DNA from: Nitrospinaceae bacterium
GTDB taxonomy: Bacteria > Nitrospinota > Nitrospinia > Nitrospinales > VA-1
DNA: 51,188 nucleotides
Reading direction: 5' to 3'
Assembly (NCBI GenBank): GCA_029261595.1
Contig: JAJDAZ010000054.1
Location: forward strand, 1-51,188
The notes under the pieces were generated by a model. That model was not told the DNA's origin. It was given only the letters and a program-made list of their open reading frames with translations, and did no database searches. Shown here piece by piece: positions 7,663 to 17,250 of this stretch; the first letter of the stretch is position 1, and each line of letters begins with the position of its first letter. Position numbers and translations under genes: made by a program.

Positions 7663-8058
7663 TTACAGCCCGATATCTTTCCCGGCGGAAACTATTTTGC
7701 CAACAACACTCAGAAGTTTCTCTTTTTCCACTGGCTTGACCAGATAATCTTTCACGCCTTTTTTCATGAAAGCGGTTGCCATCTCAGTATCCGGATAACC
7801 CGTAACCATCACCACGGGAATTCCCGGAGCTTCTTTTTTGAGAAAATCGACACATTCCACACCATTGACTTTTGGCATGCGTATATCGCAGAGAATAAGG
7901 CCGACATTGACCATATTGTCTTCCGACCGAAGCGTATTGATCCCAACTTCCCCATCTTCAGCTTCCAGAACATTATATCCAGCACTTTCCAAGTGAAGTC
8001 TTAATACTTCGCGTACATCCTCCTCATCATCAATGACTAAAATTCTACCTTTTGCCAT
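7663..8058 (-). CDS. Single-domain response regulator (CheY-like receiver)
   Basis: 131 residues containing only a receiver domain. The acidic pair is D10-D11, the phospho-acceptor D58 lies in LILCDIRMP, T86 in VMVTGYP, and K108 in DYLVKPVEK. There is no output domain, so it should act by protein contact or in a phosphorelay. GGAGG lies directly before the ATG. It is transcribed away from the histidine kinase at 8436 across a 377-base gap and is a reasonable partner for that kinase, though nothing in the sequence proves this. Confidence 0.93.
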   Translation of the reverse strand: MAKGRILVIDDEEDVREVLRLHLESAGYNVLEAEDGEVGINTLRSEDNMVNVGLILCDIRMPKVNGVECVDFLKKEAPGIPVVMVTGYPDTEMATAFMKKGVKDYLVKPVEKEKLLSVVGKIVSAGKDIGL

Positions 8059-8435
8059 TTCCTCCCCCCCCTAATAATATTTAAATTGTTATTGCCTAAC
8101 AACACATTCCAGGAATTTTCTATCAGTAAAATGGATATATTCTCCAAATATTTCGGGAGAGGCGACTCAATCTGGTTACCAGGTAGAGGCCCCATAAAAT
8201 ACCAAACTATTGATAAATCTCTTTGACGCGAAACCCCTTGCGAGCAATTCAGGGTTGCTGTATTGTAATGGTAAATTTTCGCTGTACAAAGCTACTGCAA
8301 TTCAATTTACAAGTCAAGGCCAAAATAGCACCTTTCCTTTACCTATTGTTAGATTTAGTGGGAAGGACTAAATTTAATTGCATCGTTGTTGGGAAGTTTG
8401 ATAATCACTCTTCTTACTTTCTGGAACCACAATAA
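8059..8435. other. Divergent intergenic region, response regulator / histidine kinase
   Basis: 377 bases without a supported gene. It contains the weak leftward promoter above and a poor rightward match TTGCGA-17-TATTGT near 8238-8266. No clear palindromic operator was seen. Confidence 0.4.
8073..8101 (-). promoter_or_regulatory. Candidate response-regulator promoter
   Basis: On the minus strand TTGTTA (8101-8096) and TATTAT (8078-8073) have a 17-base spacer. The resulting leader would be only about 8 bases and would start inside the Shine-Dalgarno sequence, so this is weak. Confidence 0.25.
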
Positions 8436-10859
8436 ATGCCCCAGCAAGTTTCCACTTCCGAAACGACCAAGCCTTTCCGTAAAGGATTGAAAAGTAAATT
8501 AATCCTTTCCATGGTCGGGGTCGGTACCCTGCCCCTGCTTCTTGCTATGGGGATTTCTTATTTGCAGGGGACCAAATCTCTTCAAAATGTGATTGGCGCA
8601 AGTTTCCAGGCACTGGCTACCGAAACGGCGACAAAAATCGATTTCATGATGAAGGAGGAAATCAAAAAGAGCACCCGCCTGGCCAGTCATCCCACCCTTA
8701 TCCTGACCGTCAGAGAACGCTACCGTCAGACGTCGCAATTGAAGGAGGCGGGTCTGAAAGAACAATTTCGCAATCAGGCGGAAATGTGGAAATCCAAAGA
8801 CCCTACGAATAATCGTTTATTGGACAATTCAGGGAGCCGGATACTTAAAAGTTTCCTTAAACGGGACCCTCACTCTGAAGAATCCACACATGCGCTTTTT
8901 GTGACCGACGCGAAGGGAGTCCTTCTATCAAGCGCCAACGATTACCCGGATTTTTTTAATGGCTCCAAACCGTTTGTGTCAAAAACCATCGGCGGAGGAA
9001 AAGGGTTTGTTTATATCGGACCGATCATGCCCATTTCGGACAGCAAGGACTTTGGCTTCCATCTGGCCATTCCTATCCTGAATCACGGAGAACAGGTGAT
9101 GGGCATATTGCACCGGGTGTATCGGGCCAAGTCATTTTTTTCATCTTCCATAGAACAAATCATTTTTGGCGAAACCGGTCATGTGATGCTGATCGATTCC
9201 GAGGGAGTGGTGATTGATTGTCCCATCCTTCCGACGGGTTTTAAACTTCCCGACGCCGAACTGGTTGCCAGCGTTACAGGGCCGAAAGCTAGCTGGGCAC
9301 GCACTCAAAGCGATGGCCACGGGGGTGAGGAGCTTTCCATTATCGGATATTCGCCGCTATCGGAAACCAATATTTCAACTCAGGCATCTTCCGGGATGAG
9401 GTGGTACACCTTTGCCTGGCAATCCTCCGACGAGGTTTTCGCCCCCACCCAGAAACTTCTCATCTGGGTTTCCGCCGCCGGGTTCATTTCGATTTTACTG
9501 ATAGCGTTTTTTGGTTCCCTGGCCTCCAACAAGATCGTGCGCCCCATATGCCAGATACAGAGCACCACAGCACGAATCGGACGGGGCGAGGAGGTAGAAC
9601 TTCTGGATATCCGCACAGGCGATGAAATTGAGTCCCTTGCCAATGAGATCAATTTGATGAACTCCCTGCTGAAAAAAGCATTTACCGGATTGGAAGATCA
9701 GGTCGAGGAAAAAACCAAAGAAGTACGCTCCCTGCAGGAATACACCGAAAGTATTTTGATGAGCGTCCCGGATATTCTGGTGATTTTCAGCGTGGACTTA
9801 AAAACGGAACACGTCAACAGGGCCTTTGAGAAATTGACCGGAATATCCGCCGAGGAAGCGCAGGACAAATCTCTCACCTCAATGAAACTGGAATTCAAGG
9901 ATCAATGGCAATCGGTGATGATGGAACTAAAAGCCTACTCAAACGGCATGCATGAAAAATCCAGTAAGTCCGCCAAGGTCACTCTTGGAAACCAGGGACC
10001 CAGAGATCCCCTGGCGCCGAAATCCGCCGGGCCGTCCTGGGAAACCAAAAATGTCGTTAATTTTGGAAGCCGGGTTTTCGCCTTTCAATTTTTTGATGTG
10101 GCCATATCCGTGGAAAAGAAACGGCGGATAGGACTTCTGATGAAGGAAATCACCGAACAGAAATCCTTGCAGGACCAGTTGACCATGGCCGAAAAACTAT
10201 CCGGGCTGGGAACGCTTGCGGCGGGAATCGCCCATGAAATGAATAACCCCCTGTTTTCCATCATGGGACTCACCGAAACCATCATCGAAGAAAAAGATCC
10301 GAACAAAATCCAAACTTATTCCAAAAAAATTCTGGAAAAATCCAAACACATGGCCTCGATCATCCTGAACATGTCAGGTTATTCCCGGTCGGGAGAAATG
10401 GACCAAATGGGCGGGGTCAATATCAACGAACGTCTGGATGGCTCCATAGAAATGGCCTTGATGGCATCCTACTCAGACGATGTGGTGTTAGAAAAAAATT
10501 ATTCCCAACTGCCGCTCATCAAGGCCAAGCCGGAAGAGATTCAACAAATATATTTAAATATTATTCGTAATGCGGTCCAGGCCATGGATGGAAAAGGGAA
10601 GCTTATAATTTCTTCATCCCAGAACAATGGCCGAATCGTGACAACCATTGAGGACACGGGTCCTGGTATTCCCCAGGAATACCTTTCCAAAGTTTTTGAT
10701 CCTTTCTTCACCACCAAAGATCAGGGAAAAGGGACCGGCCTGGGATTAAACATTGTTCACCGGCTGATCGATAAATACGGAGGAAGCATCTCTGTAGAGT
10801 CCACGGTGGGAAAAGGAACCACTTTCACGATCACATTCCCGGTCGAGGCCCCGGAATAA
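8436..10859 (+). CDS. Membrane sensor histidine kinase (Cache-like sensor, HAMP, PAS, HisKA, HATPase)
   Basis: 807 residues. The first TM segment is about residues 23-43 and the second about 343-362. Between them lies a periplasmic sensor of about 300 residues that looks like a double-Cache fold (for example FVYIGPI and TGHVMLID). HAMP follows (about 363-420), then a coiled stretch, a PAS domain (about 440-550), and HisKA with GIAHEMNNPLFSIMG and phospho-acceptor H600. The HATPase_c has an N-box NIIRNAVQAM, DTGPGIP and GTGLGLNIV. The kinase should autophosphorylate in response to a periplasmic ligand. The Shine-Dalgarno is weak. The PAS-GAF gene follows 33 bases later. Confidence 0.93.
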   Translation: MPQQVSTSETTKPFRKGLKSKLILSMVGVGTLPLLLAMGISYLQGTKSLQNVIGASFQALATETATKIDFMMKEEIKKSTRLASHPTLILTVRERYRQTSQLKEAGLKEQFRNQAEMWKSKDPTNNRLLDNSGSRILKSFLKRDPHSEESTHALFVTDAKGVLLSSANDYPDFFNGSKPFVSKTIGGGKGFVYIGPIMPISDSKDFGFHLAIPILNHGEQVMGILHRVYRAKSFFSSSIEQIIFGETGHVMLIDSEGVVIDCPILPTGFKLPDAELVASVTGPKASWARTQSDGHGGEELSIIGYSPLSETNISTQASSGMRWYTFAWQSSDEVFAPTQKLLIWVSAAGFISILLIAFFGSLASNKIVRPICQIQSTTARIGRGEEVELLDIRTGDEIESLANEINLMNSLLKKAFTGLEDQVEEKTKEVRSLQEYTESILMSVPDILVIFSVDLKTEHVNRAFEKLTGISAEEAQDKSLTSMKLEFKDQWQSVMMELKAYSNGMHEKSSKSAKVTLGNQGPRDPLAPKSAGPSWETKNVVNFGSRVFAFQFFDVAISVEKKRRIGLLMKEITEQKSLQDQLTMAEKLSGLGTLAAGIAHEMNNPLFSIMGLTETIIEEKDPNKIQTYSKKILEKSKHMASIILNMSGYSRSGEMDQMGGVNINERLDGSIEMALMASYSDDVVLEKNYSQLPLIKAKPEEIQQIYLNIIRNAVQAMDGKGKLIISSSQNNGRIVTTIEDTGPGIPQEYLSKVFDPFFTTKDQGKGTGLGLNIVHRLIDKYGGSISVESTVGKGTTFTITFPVEAPE

Positions 10860-10892
10860 TTTTATCCTTTAATTTTTCAGGAAACTCAACTC

Positions 10893-11804
10893 ATGGAAGA
10901 ATTCGACCTGTTTAAAAGCGATAAAATGTCCAAAGCGGTTGAGTCGCTTGCGGAGGCAGTGATCATCACCGATCCGGGAGGAAATATCACCTACGTCAAC
11001 CCCGCCTTTGAAACCATCACGGGTTTCACTTCCGAGGAAGCTTTGGGGAAAAATCCGCGGATATTAAAAAGCGGGCAGAATCCTCCGGAAATTTACAAAG
11101 GCATGTGGGACGTCCTGTTTGAAGGAAAAGTCTGGCGGGGCCAGGTGATCAACAGACGGAAAGATGAAACTTTATATCATGCCAATTTGACCATCTCCCC
11201 CATTCGAAGCGATACAGGAAAAATTCTGAGTTATGTGGCGGTTCAACACGAGGTGACCAAAGAAATCGAACTGGAAGAAAAAGTGCGTCTGGCCACCGAG
11301 GAATACAAGGTCCTGCATGATGTCGCCAAGGCGCTTCACAAAACCAACAACATGAAGGATATGTTAATCGGCGCCCTCGAGCCGATCACCAAGTTCAAGG
11401 AACTGCAAGTGGAATACAAGGCGGGAATCTTTTTGGCGGACCCCGAAAACAAGGAACTGCACCTGACCGCTACCCTGGGGCAATTTTCTGACGAGTTTAT
11501 GGAAAAGGATAAGGTGGTTCCCTACGGGGACTGTCTTTGCGGAATCGCGGCAGAGTCCGGGGAATTGCTGGTGAGCAACAACTGCTTCTCCGACACCCGG
11601 CACACCCGGACGTTCGCAGACATGACCGCCCACGGCCATTACATTGTTCCGTTAAAAAGCCGCGACAAGCTGGTCGGGGTGATGTTCCTGTACACCGATG
11701 AAAATCCCCCCTGGTACGAAAGAAGCAATGAAATTCTCCTTTCTATCGGGGATTTGATCGCCGACGCCATTGAGCATAAACGGATCGAAGAAAATAGAGC
11801 TTAA
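10893..11804 (+). CDS. PAS-GAF sensor protein without an output domain
   Basis: 303 residues. The N-terminal PAS/PAC domain (about 10-130) has ITYVNPAFETITGF and RRKDETLYHANLTISPI. A short helical linker follows (about 130-160), then a GAF domain (about 160-295) with a Cys pair DCLCGIAAESGELL and FADMTAHGHYIVPL. There is no kinase, cyclase or DNA-binding module and the frame ends cleanly. It is probably co-transcribed with the kinase at 8436 and may modulate it. The C-x-C in the GAF domain could bind a cofactor or respond to redox, which is an inference. Confidence 0.85.
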   Translation: MEEFDLFKSDKMSKAVESLAEAVIITDPGGNITYVNPAFETITGFTSEEALGKNPRILKSGQNPPEIYKGMWDVLFEGKVWRGQVINRRKDETLYHANLTISPIRSDTGKILSYVAVQHEVTKEIELEEKVRLATEEYKVLHDVAKALHKTNNMKDMLIGALEPITKFKELQVEYKAGIFLADPENKELHLTATLGQFSDEFMEKDKVVPYGDCLCGIAAESGELLVSNNCFSDTRHTRTFADMTAHGHYIVPLKSRDKLVGVMFLYTDENPPWYERSNEILLSIGDLIADAIEHKRIEENRA

Positions 11805-11850
11805 AAAGATAGATGGACCGCCGGAAAAATTTCTGTGCTTTCCCGGAGGG

Positions 11851-12705
11851 TCATTCTGAAATTGGAATCAAAAAAACTTTCCAGTTCTGTTTTTCCCAGC
11901 TACGCGCTTCCTGATAAAATCGATATTCCTTTTCCTTATTCTTAAACTCCGGATGATGGTCCCGCCAGACGCCATTGCGTTTCACCGAAGGCGCCCATTG
12001 ATGGCACATTTCGTGGTAGACCGTTAACTCTACAACGGAAAAAGGAACGAACGACTGATTGAGCCTGGGATGAATCCGAATCAACCGTTTGGCGCGATCA
12101 TAAGAGCCAAACCGAAACGCGCTCCGGTTTTTCTTTTTGGAATCCCGACCCCACCCCACTCCGGCTTGAATTTTATTTTCAAAATACTCCGCATTCAAGC
12201 GGTCAAAAATTTCCTGCAAATCGAACCCATTTGCCTCCCTCCTCACCTCTAATACAGGAGAGGAAGATAACCCCTTCTCCCCTTTAGGGAGAAGGCTGGG
12301 ATGAGGGGATTTAATACCTTTGAAAAGTTCTTCTCCTTGCGGCGGAAACGTTTCGACCGGAGGGTGGACCTTCACCTCCAGAAACGACAGAATTAAGGTT
12401 TTGTATCTGGACGGAAGACCACCCACTTTCATCAGTCGGTTGAGAACCACGGTTTTTATGGAATCCAGCACGGCTTCCTTTCCGCCTTCAAAATGGCTGA
12501 AGTAATTGTCATTGAAAATTTCCACTTGAAACCTGGGGCCTTCCTGGTGGATCTGCACTTGGCCCAGGTAATCAAACCCCTTTTTCCGGCACCGGAAGAC
12601 CCTGGTAAAAACAGCCGCCGGATGAGTCTTTTCCATCCCTTGTCCAAACGACAACTCCCCTTGCTGAAAGTTTTTCCCTGAAATTCCGCGAGTTAATTTA
12701 GCCAT
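11851..12705 (-). CDS. SprT-like zinc metalloprotease domain protein with repeat-derived insertion
   Basis: 284 residues. The C-terminal half (about 160-270) is SprT-like: the zinc motif HEMCHQ (H231, E232, H235) and a third His at 250 or 251 in WRDHHPEF, preceded by FDRLNAEYFENKI as in Spartan/SprT domains. The N-terminal half (1-130) has no recognised fold. Residues about 133-157 (KSPHPSLLPKGEKGLSSSP...) are encoded by a CCTTCTCCC...GGGAGAAGG repeat, so the element has entered the linker without breaking the frame. The family binds DNA-associated proteins or acts as a protease, but this member's role is unknown. It is divergent from the esterase gene. Confidence 0.8.
   Translation of the reverse strand: MAKLTRGISGKNFQQGELSFGQGMEKTHPAAVFTRVFRCRKKGFDYLGQVQIHQEGPRFQVEIFNDNYFSHFEGGKEAVLDSIKTVVLNRLMKVGGLPSRYKTLILSFLEVKVHPPVETFPPQGEELFKGIKSPHPSLLPKGEKGLSSSPVLEVRREANGFDLQEIFDRLNAEYFENKIQAGVGWGRDSKKKNRSAFRFGSYDRAKRLIRIHPRLNQSFVPFSVVELTVYHEMCHQWAPSVKRNGVWRDHHPEFKNKEKEYRFYQEARSWEKQNWKVFLIPISE
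12271..12308. repeat. Palindromic CCTTCTCCC element inside a coding sequence
   Basis: The perfect 9-bp arms CCTTCTCCC (12273-12281) and GGGAGAAGG (12287-12295) are followed by CTGGGATGAGGGG. This matches a string I know as a widespread dispersed intergenic repeat. Here it lies within the SprT-like CDS. Confidence 0.75.
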
Positions 12706-12888
12706 TATTACCCCAGAAGCCCCAACATTGCGAATCAGCTTTTAAATCCACCAAAACAAGGGGATACTACCGAAAGCGGTGATCGTTGTCCACTTGCAAC
12801 CTGGAATGTTTAAAAATTGTTTTTTTGTGGCTATTTGCCGTGTCCGGTCCAACTTTACATTAAATTCAATTTCCTATAAGTTAATGAT

Positions 12889-14235
12889 ATGAAAAATTTA
12901 ATTCTTATTATTTTTGCTCTGGCCGTTTCGTCCTGCATGCCCATGTCGGGCGGGATGGACGCCATGAATTTTCCTCCAGGTCCGAGCCCCGATGTCAGGG
13001 AACAGGTGGAACTTTTCCTTTCAACCAATGATCCTGAAATTGAAAATAAAGTTATAACGCGTTTGAAAAGTGCCCAGGTTTCCAATGAAGAGATCAAGGC
13101 CATCCTGCGCGATCAGCGTCCAAAAACAATGACGACCACCGGGTTGCAACTGGACCGCGAAAAAAGCTTTAACGGCAAGTCTTATCCCTATGCTCTTTAC
13201 GTTCCTGCTGGAGCCAAAGCAGGGGACTCCTACCCCCTGATGGTCGTTTTACACGGGATGGGGGGAAGCGGCGGCAACACGATTCCTAAATGGGTGGAGC
13301 GGCTGGCAGAGGAGTACATTATATTATGTCCCTCGTATCCCATGGGCGCGTGGTGGGCGAAACCGGCGGAAGACATGGTCCTGCAATTGATTCAGGAAGT
13401 CCAGGCGGAATATCCCGTGGACCCCGACCGCGTTTTTCTGGCAGGCTTGTCCAACGGGGCCATCGGGGCATACATGATCGGGATGTTTTATCCCGACCTG
13501 TTCGCGGGGATCATTCCCATCGCCAGCGGCATCACCCCGCGCTACATGCATTTTCTGGTGAATTTGAAAAACACCCCCATTTACATCATTCAGGGAGTTC
13601 ACGATCCGGTTTTCCCGATCAAACTCACCCGTCGCGTTCATCAAATTTTGCGGGACATGAATTACCCGGTGACCTACCGCGAACACGAGGAAAAGGGCTC
13701 GGCACACGGCGGTCACTTTTTACCCATTTCCGAGGTCCTGCCTCTGGTGCAATGGATGAAAAAACAAACCCGCGATTCCAATCCCGTGGTGGTCAGGATG
13801 ACCCGCGAAGCCAATCATCTGGGGCGCATCCACTGGGTGCGGCTGGGAAAAGGCTTGAAACTGGCGGCCCTGCAGATCCCAGGGCCAGAGAGGGAACCCG
13901 TGCACGTCCAGGACGGAAAAATCGCCACTTTGTTTGCATCGCAGAAAGGCAATAACGAATTCGAGATCCTGGGGAAAAACCTGCTGGAATTCGATCTGTA
14001 CCTCAATACGGATATGATCGACTTCGACGCCCCGGTCCGCATCGTCACCCAGAATTTGCTGGACGAAGGCGGCCAACTCCTGCCCGGTGAAAAACAAGAG
14101 CGCTTCAACGATAAATTGAAAAAAGACCTGGAAACTCTTTTACGGCATTTCAAAATAAACCGCGACCCTTCCATGCTCTTCGACGGCAAAATAACCATCT
14201 CCCTCGAAAAGACCTACGCCAGCCTCGGACCCTGA
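12889..14235 (+). CDS. Lipoprotein alpha/beta hydrolase (PHB-depolymerase/feruloyl-esterase-like)
   Basis: 448 residues. A lipoprotein signal peptide ends LAVSSC (C16). The alpha/beta hydrolase core has the LHGMGGSGG oxyanion segment (121-129), the nucleophile elbow GLSNG (S188), Asp in GVHDPVFP (D239) and His in HGGH (H276), a full catalytic triad. Residues about 290-448 form a C-terminal domain of unknown fold. The enzyme should hydrolyse an ester at the cell envelope, and the substrate cannot be read from the sequence. Its stop codon overlaps the mutS2 start (TGATG), so the two are translationally coupled although functionally unrelated. No clear Shine-Dalgarno precedes it. Confidence 0.85.
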   Translation: MKNLILIIFALAVSSCMPMSGGMDAMNFPPGPSPDVREQVELFLSTNDPEIENKVITRLKSAQVSNEEIKAILRDQRPKTMTTTGLQLDREKSFNGKSYPYALYVPAGAKAGDSYPLMVVLHGMGGSGGNTIPKWVERLAEEYIILCPSYPMGAWWAKPAEDMVLQLIQEVQAEYPVDPDRVFLAGLSNGAIGAYMIGMFYPDLFAGIIPIASGITPRYMHFLVNLKNTPIYIIQGVHDPVFPIKLTRRVHQILRDMNYPVTYREHEEKGSAHGGHFLPISEVLPLVQWMKKQTRDSNPVVVRMTREANHLGRIHWVRLGKGLKLAALQIPGPEREPVHVQDGKIATLFASQKGNNEFEILGKNLLEFDLYLNTDMIDFDAPVRIVTQNLLDEGGQLLPGEKQERFNDKLKKDLETLLRHFKINRDPSMLFDGKITISLEKTYASLGP

Positions 14236-16631
14236 TGATTCCTTCAGAAGACCTTTTATCAGATTCCGGCAGGACCCAGCTTATAAACAAGTCGCTCAAT
14301 CAGTTGGGGTGGGAACTCATCCAGAAAGCCCTGGCGGAGCGTACCGTCTCGACCGTGACGGCAGCTCGATGCTTGAACCTCCAGCCGGAGCCCGATATTG
14401 ATTCTGCCGAACACTCGCTTGAAGAAACCTCGGAAATGGTCGCCCTGCTGGATTCCGACGATCCCTTTCCTCTCAATTCGTTTGCGGACATTCATCCCCT
14501 GCTTCAGGAAGCCACTGAAAACCGTATTCTGGCCGCAGACCAGTGTTATGAATTTTTAAAACTGCTACGTCTTTGCCGGACGCTCAAAAAATCTTTGGAG
14601 AAAAAAGACGACCTTCCCCTCCTCCGGTCTTTGAGCCTCAACCTCGATCCGCTTCCGCCTCTTTTAAAAGATATCGACAAATGTATTTCCGAGGAAGGGG
14701 AAATTAAGGAAGACGCCACGCCCGAACTCAAACAAGCCATCCGCGATGTGGCGTCGGCCAAACAAAAACTGGAGGACCGCATCGCCAGGATTTTCTCCTC
14801 GGCCACGGTCAAGGAAGCCTTGCAGGACACTTATATCACCGAGCGGGAAGAACGCCTGGTCATTCCGGTCCGCGCGGAATACCGGTCCCGGGTCGAGGGC
14901 ATCGTGCACGACAGCTCCGGAAGCGGTCAGACTTTATTCATCGAGCCCACGCAAATCATTCCCCTGAACAACCAGTTAAAGATAAGCAAGCTCAAGGTCG
15001 ATCAGGAAAAATTTAAAATCCTGCAAGCCCTCGCCATGCAAATTCTCGAGCATCAGGCGGAATTGGAAGAAAATCTCGGCCTTCTCACCGAGCTGGATCT
15101 GATCCACGCCAAAGCCCGGCTGGCCAAGCTCATGCAGGCGAAAAAATGCCCGATGAACGCAGACGGAACCGTGAACCTCATCGAAGCCAGAAACCCTGAA
15201 CTGATTCTGGACAAACAAACGGTCGTTCCCAACGACATTTCATGGGACGCATCGGTGCGCGCCATCATCATTTCCGGTCCCAATACCGGCGGGAAAACAG
15301 TGACTCTAAAGACCCTGGGGCTGATGTCATTAATGGCTCGTTCGGGCTTGTTTCTGCCAGCCAAGGAAGGGTCGGCGATCGGTTTTTTTCCGGAAGTGTA
15401 TGCCGACATCGGCGACGACCAAAGCATCCATCTGAATTTATCCACTTTTTCCGGGCATCTACAAAAAATCATCCTCATCCTCCATCATGCGCAACCCGGT
15501 TCCCTCATCCTTCTGGACGAGTTGGGAATCGCCACCGATCCGTTTGAAGGAGCCGCGCTTGCCGAAGCCATTCTCATGGAGTTGAAACGCAAGGAGGTGG
15601 TGACTCTGGTGTCCACGCATTATTTGTCGCTCAAGATGCTGGCGCAAACCCATCAGGGTTTTCTGAATGCCTGCACCGAGTTCAATCTGGAATCATTGTC
15701 GCCGACCTACCGGTTGATTTTCGGCGTACCCGGCCACAGCGCCGCCCTCGATACCGCTCAAAGGCTGGGTTTGCCCCGTGGCATCATTGACAATGCCAGG
15801 GAGATTTATAACGCCAAAGACAACCGATCGGAAAATCTATTGCAAAGTCTCACCCAACAAAAATTCCAGTTGGAACAGGATAAGATATCCATCTCAGAAA
15901 AAATCCAGGAAATCGCCCGGCTGGAGGCGGAGCAAAAATCCATCACCGACAATCTAAGATCTCAGGATAACGAGTTTAAAAAAAATAAGACCAAGCGGCT
16001 TCAGTCCTACCTCAGGGAGGCAAAACATGAGATCAGAAAACAACTCGCTGAAATAAAAGGAAGCAAGGACGCGCCGAAAATCCGCAGGATAGAAAAACAG
16101 ATCACCGCGATGGGCCGTGTTCCCTTATCCGCTTCCGGAAAGGATTTTTCCGACTGGGACGTGCCACCAGAACAGCTGGGCAAAGGGGATACGGTACTGG
16201 TTGAAAACTACGGCACGTTGGGAGTTCTTCTGGAAACTCCCGAAGGCAAAAAAAAGGTTCGTGTAAAATTAGGCAATATGACCACGGTGGTGGAAACCCG
16301 CTATTTAAAAGGAAACGCAAGAAAACCCCGGTTGCAAAAACAGGCCATTCATAAAATCGACATCAAGGTGCAAACCGAGCACACTCCCAAAACCCGGACT
16401 TCGTGCGATTTGAGGGGAATGAATTCCGAAGAGGCTTTGAACGCTCTGGAACAGTTTCTAAGCCAGGCCATCGTTAATAAGGTGTATCATGTGAAGATCA
16501 TCCACGGTCACGGCATGGGGACCATCAAAAAACTGGCAAGGGACTTCCTTGAAACGACGGGATTGTGTAAAAGTTTTCATCCCGGTTCCAGAGAAGAAGG
16601 GGGAGACGGAATCACCGTGGTCGAGCTTTAG
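14235..16631 (+). CDS. mutS2: MutS2 endonuclease / Smr-domain ATPase
   Basis: 798 residues, the family length. The N-terminal MutS core and lever domains are followed by an ATPase with Walker A GPNTGGKT (348-355), Walker B ILLDELGIATDP, and STHYLSLK. A long coiled-coil follows (about 530-630). The C-terminal Smr nuclease domain (last 80 residues) has CDLRGMNSEEAL and IIHGHGMGTIK. MutS2 suppresses recombination or rescues collided ribosomes in different bacteria and is not a mismatch-repair MutS. The start overlaps the upstream esterase stop. Confidence 0.96.
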   Translation: MIPSEDLLSDSGRTQLINKSLNQLGWELIQKALAERTVSTVTAARCLNLQPEPDIDSAEHSLEETSEMVALLDSDDPFPLNSFADIHPLLQEATENRILAADQCYEFLKLLRLCRTLKKSLEKKDDLPLLRSLSLNLDPLPPLLKDIDKCISEEGEIKEDATPELKQAIRDVASAKQKLEDRIARIFSSATVKEALQDTYITEREERLVIPVRAEYRSRVEGIVHDSSGSGQTLFIEPTQIIPLNNQLKISKLKVDQEKFKILQALAMQILEHQAELEENLGLLTELDLIHAKARLAKLMQAKKCPMNADGTVNLIEARNPELILDKQTVVPNDISWDASVRAIIISGPNTGGKTVTLKTLGLMSLMARSGLFLPAKEGSAIGFFPEVYADIGDDQSIHLNLSTFSGHLQKIILILHHAQPGSLILLDELGIATDPFEGAALAEAILMELKRKEVVTLVSTHYLSLKMLAQTHQGFLNACTEFNLESLSPTYRLIFGVPGHSAALDTAQRLGLPRGIIDNAREIYNAKDNRSENLLQSLTQQKFQLEQDKISISEKIQEIARLEAEQKSITDNLRSQDNEFKKNKTKRLQSYLREAKHEIRKQLAEIKGSKDAPKIRRIEKQITAMGRVPLSASGKDFSDWDVPPEQLGKGDTVLVENYGTLGVLLETPEGKKKVRVKLGNMTTVVETRYLKGNARKPRLQKQAIHKIDIKVQTEHTPKTRTSCDLRGMNSEEALNALEQFLSQAIVNKVYHVKIIHGHGMGTIKKLARDFLETTGLCKSFHPGSREEGGDGITVVEL

Positions 16632-16659
16632 AGGTGTTCACAAAAAGGGGGAACGCGCT

Positions 16660-17250
16660 ATGTTTATAACAAAAAATATATTTCCGACTATAGTAGTGAG
16701 TTTGGCTTTACTCATTCCATTGAACGCCCATTCGGGCAATATGGAAAAAATCACATTGAAAGGAAACCCGCTCACCCTGATGGGTGAACCTTTGCAGGTG
16801 GGACAAACACTCCCGGAGATCAGCCTTCCCGACAGGTCATTGACAATGGTCGACCTGAAATCCCTGAAAGGAAAAATCACCATCCTGAGCGTTGTTCCGT
16901 CCCTGGATACTCCCACCTGCGAGGAACAAACCCACATATTGAGCGAAAAGAACGGCGGTCTGGATCAAACCGTCCGGCTGGTCACTCTCAGCCGGGATCT
17001 CCCCTTCGCACAAAAACGCTTTGCCAAAGGGGCGAAAATAAACAACATCCTGTTTCTTTCGGACTACCGTGACGCCGATTTTGGCACGGCGTCTGGCTTA
17101 CTCATTGAGGAAAACCGCCTGCTCGCCCGCGCCGTCATGGTGCTGGACCGGGAGGGTATCATCCGTTACCTGGAAATCGTCCCTGAACTATCCAGGCTTC
17201 CCGATATGAGTAAAGTGTTTGATATTGCCAGATCACTGGGAACCGAATGA
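16660..17250 (+). CDS. tpx: Secreted thiol peroxidase (Tpx-like) lacking the resolving cysteine
   Basis: 196 residues from ATG at 16660, which has AAGGGGG upstream; an open frame continues back into mutS2 but is not needed. An N-terminal signal peptide (about 1-24, ending LNAHS) predicts periplasmic location. The Tpx signature PSLDTPTCEEQT holds the peroxidatic Cys (C87), and DLPFAQKRF is conserved. The next residue, Cys95 in E. coli Tpx, is Ala here (A122), and C87 is the only cysteine in the protein. It should therefore reduce peroxides as a 1-Cys enzyme that needs an external thiol. Classical Tpx is an atypical 2-Cys enzyme. Confidence 0.88.
   Translation: MFITKNIFPTIVVSLALLIPLNAHSGNMEKITLKGNPLTLMGEPLQVGQTLPEISLPDRSLTMVDLKSLKGKITILSVVPSLDTPTCEEQTHILSEKNGGLDQTVRLVTLSRDLPFAQKRFAKGAKINNILFLSDYRDADFGTASGLLIEENRLLARAVMVLDREGIIRYLEIVPELSRLPDMSKVFDIARSLGTE

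Noticed and set aside
8223..8435. 70-codon frame ending directly before the histidine kinase ATG
   Set aside because: It needs a TTG start without a ribosome site and the product looks non-coding.
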